NCBI GenBank assembly: GCA_019751815.1
Contig: JAIEMW010000004.1
Coordinates: 601,933-665,932, forward strand
DNA from: Cyanobacteriota bacterium
GTDB taxonomy: Bacteria > Cyanobacteriota > Vampirovibrionia > Vampirovibrionales > Vampirovibrionaceae
Length of the DNA: 64,000 nt
Direction of reading: 5' to 3'
Below, piece by piece: positions 61,143 through 64,000 of this stretch (position 1 is its first letter; every line of letters starts with the position of its first letter). The notes under the pieces are model-generated. The model saw only the letters and a program-made list of their open reading frames with translations, was not told the DNA's origin and searched no databases. The translations under genes and the position numbers were made by a program.

Positions 61143-61820
61143 ATGAACTCCTCTTTGGCAGTTTCCAGTACACTCAGGATTGAAACCTATACGCTTGGTT
61201 TGTTTGCGGTGCACACGTATTTGTTATGGGACACCCAATCCAAACACGCGGTGGTGATTGACACGGGCCTGAATCCAACAGCGGTGTTAGAGAAAATTGC
61301 GTTAGAAACACTGTATCTCAAGGGGATCTTTCATACTCATGGCCATATCGATCATGTGGAAGGCCAGGCAGCGATTAAACAGTGCTATCCGGATGTGCCC
61401 AGTTATCTTAGCCAGGAGGATGATTTCTGGATTGAGCATCTGGCGGATCAGGCAGCAATGTTTCAAATGGAAACCCCCAGCGGGGTGAAGATAGACCACG
61501 GGCTGAAACACGGTGATGTTTTTTCTTTTCAAGGCTTTACGCTGGAAGCAAGACATGTCCCCGGACACTCCCCGGGAGGGATCTGCTTTTGGGTGCCTGA
61601 ATGTCACGCAATGTTTTGCGGGGACGTTATTTTCTATCAATCAATTGGGCGTACAGACTTCCCCCGAGGGGATTATGATGCCTTAATGAGTGGTATTCAT
61701 TCGCAGGTTCTTTCTTTACCTGATGATGTTACCCTGTATCCCGGGCATGGACCAGCAACAACTGTGGGACATGAGCGCCAGAATAACCCCTTTGTGTTAC
61801 GACACGAGGCCAAACTCTAA
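61143..61820 (+). CDS. Metallo-beta-lactamase fold hydrolase, glyoxalase II-like
   Basis: 225 residues. The zinc motif THGHIDH (H66, H68, D70, H71) and later GHSPGGICFW, MFCGDVIF, IGRTDFPRGD and YPGHGPATT mark the YcbL/glyoxalase II type of MBL enzymes. A likely role is thioester hydrolysis or detoxification, substrate unknown. It follows the TPR gene after 17 bases and probably shares its transcript. Its last 24 bases overlap the end of the convergent pgeF. Confidence 0.88.
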   Translation: MNSSLAVSSTLRIETYTLGLFAVHTYLLWDTQSKHAVVIDTGLNPTAVLEKIALETLYLKGIFHTHGHIDHVEGQAAIKQCYPDVPSYLSQEDDFWIEHLADQAAMFQMETPSGVKIDHGLKHGDVFSFQGFTLEARHVPGHSPGGICFWVPECHAMFCGDVIFYQSIGRTDFPRGDYDALMSGIHSQVLSLPDDVTLYPGHGPATTVGHERQNNPFVLRHEAKL

Positions 61821-62669
61821 ATAAAGCACTTGTCTGCCTGTTTCTCCCCGTCGGTGAGACCACAAAAATGCTGGTAGGCAAAGGGTACAGGCTTCAATGA
61901 TATCTATCCACCCCGAAGCTTTTGGGGTGCCTAGTCCCAGAGAGGCTAATTGTGCCTGATTGACTCGTTTCAAGTCGACATAATAGTGGGGTTCTAAGCA
62001 ATGAGATTCTTCTGGCCTGCTGGGTAAACACCAGGAGGGTAAGGCCTGTTTCTCTTTAGTAGCGAGGCTCTGAGACAAGGCGTTGTAAACTTCGTGGCTC
62101 ACCTCATAACAACACCCGCCCGCAGAGGGGCCAATCACTGCAAGTAAGGTTTCTGGGGGATTACCGGTCAGGGCAGATAGTTTTAGTGCGGTTTTAAGCG
62201 TAATGCTTGCCGCAGTCCCTCGCCAACCCGCATGGATAACTGCACCAACGCAGGCTTTGGGGTCGAGCAATAAAACCGGGACACAGTCGGCCGCTTGAAC
62301 TATTGCAGGAAGCCCTGGTTCAGTAATAATCACCGCATCACAGCCTGTGGAGAGAGCTTCTTGGTTCAATAAGGCAATGTCGCTGTGAATTTGCTCCGGT
62401 GCTAATACGGGGATGGTTACAGATAGCCCTGCCTCTTGAGCAAGTAATAGACGGTTTTTCGTGCGCTCTTCGACAGACAGTGCACTCCCTCCCAGAGACA
62501 GAGGTTTCCCCGTAAAACCATAGCGAAGAGACAGCGCAGACTGAGCTAAGAAGGCATTTAAACGAGCGGATTGGTACAAGACCCAGGGTGCTTGTTGATC
62601 AGGGGTTTGCCTTTGCGGAGGCAGTTTGGGGATGGCATAATGAGAAGATGTCAAATTAGGAGATGTCAT
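61797..62669 (-). CDS. pgeF: Laccase-domain purine nucleoside phosphorylase / polyphenol oxidase family
   Basis: 290 residues from ATG at 62669. The YfiH/PgeF family is recognised by QAADCVPVLL, the HAGWRGT motif, and GPSAGGCCYEVSHEV, with metal-ligand His and Cys in place. Members act as purine nucleoside phosphorylases or edit cell-wall precursors. The N-terminus has the expected FLAQSALSLRYGFTGKPLSL. The first 30 residues are extra. It overlaps the MBL gene at its 3' end. Confidence 0.88.
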   Translation of the reverse strand: MTSPNLTSSHYAIPKLPPQRQTPDQQAPWVLYQSARLNAFLAQSALSLRYGFTGKPLSLGGSALSVEERTKNRLLLAQEAGLSVTIPVLAPEQIHSDIALLNQEALSTGCDAVIITEPGLPAIVQAADCVPVLLLDPKACVGAVIHAGWRGTAASITLKTALKLSALTGNPPETLLAVIGPSAGGCCYEVSHEVYNALSQSLATKEKQALPSWCLPSRPEESHCLEPHYYVDLKRVNQAQLASLGLGTPKASGWIDIIEACTLCLPAFLWSHRRGETGRQVLYLEFGLVS

Positions 62670-62750
62670 GGCTACCAAAAGGGGGTGACTGTTTTGAAGT
62701 CTCTGCTGTTGAAGTTTCAGTCAGGTGCGGTAAGAGTCAATTGGAGAAAA

Positions 62751-63311
62751 ATGTTGAGATTGCTCTGCCTGATTGCGGTGTTATTCAAGATTATAGTCTA
62801 TGCCAGCGCAGCAGACACACCCAAAAAGCCCGATACAACTGTTGCAGATGTTAAACCAGCCAAAGTGGTGAAATACCCGATTGTTCTGGACGTATTGATG
62901 CAGAAAGACATCTTCACGATGCGTGAAGGCATTAATTTAACCGCCAGAATCAAGGCCATGGCCCCCACAGACCTCTGCTTGGAAAAAGATCCGCTGACGC
63001 AATTTGATATTTCGGTCACCCGCTCCGGGTTTGGCTTATTTCCTCTGGATCCTCTCACGGTAAAAGACTTGCGGGTTCAGTTCCAACAGCGAATTCGAGT
63101 GATGAAGCTTAAACCGGGGGATGTCTTCGTGTTTCGCTTCAATTTAAAACGCTTTACCCCTTCAGAAGGGGCGGATTGGGAGTCTGGAGACTATCAAGTG
63201 AAAACAGCCTTTCGGCTTTGTGAGCAAGTGCCCAATGCGGGTCTAAATTCAGCGGGCCGAGAAATCCCCGTGCCAGCCAGAAAAAATGCCCGGTTTTTTA
63301 TTATGAATTAA
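62751..63311 (+). CDS. Small secreted beta-rich protein, unrecognised
   Basis: 186 residues from ATG at 62751, with GGAG 4-5 bases upstream. A signal peptide (MLRLLCLIAVLFKIIVYASA) is followed by a beta-rich domain with strands such as VLMQKDIFTMREGINLTARI and PGDVFVFRFNLKRF, resembling a secreted Ig-like or chaperone-type fold. There is one conserved-looking cysteine pair (C in TDLCLEK and FRLCEQ). No family was recognised. It is divergent from pgeF. Confidence 0.65.
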   Translation: MLRLLCLIAVLFKIIVYASAADTPKKPDTTVADVKPAKVVKYPIVLDVLMQKDIFTMREGINLTARIKAMAPTDLCLEKDPLTQFDISVTRSGFGLFPLDPLTVKDLRVQFQQRIRVMKLKPGDVFVFRFNLKRFTPSEGADWESGDYQVKTAFRLCEQVPNAGLNSAGREIPVPARKNARFFIMN

Positions 63312-63407
63312 GGAGTAAAATAGTCAGTGGTTTTGAGTACGTGAGACGGTCTGGTTAGAAATAGCCAAAAATACAACCCTAACATCCCTAACATAAAGGA
63401 ACCCCCT

Positions 63408-64000
63408 GTGGTACAGCCGTTTTTTGCAGATTCTATTTATATTATTGCCCAGACAACCGCTGCTGCTGAGCAGTTAAAAGCAATGATTGCGGTTCGTGGC
63501 TTTGACCGCATGAAGTGCTTTACCTTTGATGATGTGAATGCCGCCATCTCACAGGAGGTGCCCGATCTCGTCTTGATTGACTCTGAAGGGGCTCGTGAAA
63601 GGGCCATCGATTTGGTCGGCAGTTTTGCAGAACCTGTGTCGGTCATCTATCTGGCAGAAGCGTTTCAGGAAGAAGAGTTCTTGAACTGTTTTGATAAAGG
63701 GGCCACCGATTTTTTAATCAAGCCTGTCCCCCCGTCCTACCTGGCCTCACGCGTCATTTTGGCTTTGGATGACGGTCGCTTACGCCAGCAGCTGGTTCAA
63801 CGAGATAGTGTGCTTCGAGAATTGGGCGTAATTGGGCCTGACTCTCGGGTGTTTACCACCCAGTACCTGGTTAAATTGCTAAAAGACAATGTTGAAATGC
63901 TTACCTTGGACTCTCCCGTCCCACTCAGTTTGTTGATTATGCAAATTGAAGGATTCAACACCAGCTTGGCAGTTAACGTTCACTTCAAAAAGATTCTGTA
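63408..64000 (+). CDS. Partial receiver-like protein, probable GGDEF output
   Basis: 197 codons to the window edge from GTG at 63408, with AAGGA 7 bases upstream. Residues about 8-120 resemble a response-regulator receiver, with VPDLVLIDSEG (phospho-acceptor position as D) and ATDFLIKPV (the conserved K with P). A new domain then starts (about 140 on): SRVFTTQYLVKLLKD ... PLSLLIMQIEGFN, as in the N-terminus of GGDEF diguanylate cyclases, although the usual DxLTGL is altered. The catalytic part lies outside the window. Confidence 0.6.
   Translation, partial: MVQPFFADSIYIIAQTTAAAEQLKAMIAVRGFDRMKCFTFDDVNAAISQEVPDLVLIDSEGARERAIDLVGSFAEPVSVIYLAEAFQEEEFLNCFDKGATDFLIKPVPPSYLASRVILALDDGRLRQQLVQRDSVLRELGVIGPDSRVFTTQYLVKLLKDNVEMLTLDSPVPLSLLIMQIEGFNTSLAVNVHFKKIL

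Noticed and set aside
1..64000. CRISPR array, insertion sequence, prophage or integrase
   Set aside because: No regular spaced direct repeats, transposase, integrase or phage genes were seen; the only large repeat is the inverted element.

Overview
The window reads as a dense bacterial chromosome segment of about 50% G+C. It is most consistent with the non-photosynthetic cyanobacterial lineage Vampirovibrionia (Melainabacteria), probably near Vampirovibrio. The indications are a cyanobacterial-type TusA with a CPLNFV motif, a DUF3326 protein otherwise typical of cyanobacteria and plastids, flagellar genes, heptosyltransferase-type GT9 enzymes (Gram-negative envelope), a KorAB 2-oxoacid:ferredoxin oxidoreductase, a B12-dependent ribonucleotide reductase, many TPR proteins, and several proteins with a short N-terminal FGG/FSG motif. 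The assignment is an inference from gene content; there is no rRNA in the window.

Layout. 1-6.9 kb: partial membrane protein, histone-H1-like protein, rpsF-ssb, a matrixin-like secreted protein, a cupin, an M23 peptidase and a methyltransferase. 6.9-15.3 kb: a segment bounded by a near-identical inverted repeat (237 and 263 bp). It holds a zinc-ribbon methyltransferase, a TPR protein, tilS-hpt-DUF3326 and htrA. 15.4-26.8 kb: a small TPR protein, a GT2-like protein with a Cys-rich tail, purH, a Cys-rich protein coupled to TusA, an HD phosphohydrolase, a bifunctional (p)ppGpp enzyme, a lipase-like hydrolase and a methyltransferase. 26.9-34 kb: korAB, two small HicA-like proteins and nrdJ, each unit closed by a clear terminator. 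34.3-38.5 kb: a flagellar export and switch operon (FliM/N-like, fliO, fliP, fliQ, fliR). 38.7-43 kb: rpsT, two GT9 enzymes and a TPR protein. 43-48.4 kb: two divergent pairs of unrecognised helical membrane proteins. 48.4-51.1 kb: cdaA, lysA and tRNA-Arg(CCU). 51.3-55.6 kb: fliJ-fliK-flgD-flgE. 55.7-64 kb: a methyltransferase, an orphan ABC ATPase, a helical-repeat protein, a large TPR protein, an MBL hydrolase, pgeF, a small secreted protein and a truncated receiver protein.

How the parts fit. Two flagellar blocks serve export and hook assembly. Two nucleotide second-messenger enzymes (Rel and CdaA), an HD-GYP-like protein and a receiver protein suggest heavy signalling. KorAB and class II NrdJ suit low-oxygen or B12-rich growth. 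The most unusual elements are: (i) the duplicated inverted element, which looks like a small-RNA gene carrying about ten ACUC motifs and its own terminator; (ii) the FGG-tagged protein set, including the four-gene membrane cluster and two HicA-like proteins lacking the catalytic histidine; (iii) fliJ apparently starting at AUC; and (iv) a tRNA-Arg with a swapped 19-56 tertiary pair. Start codons were chosen by eye from Shine-Dalgarno (SD) spacing and family N-termini. No database search was possible, so family names rest on recognised motifs.
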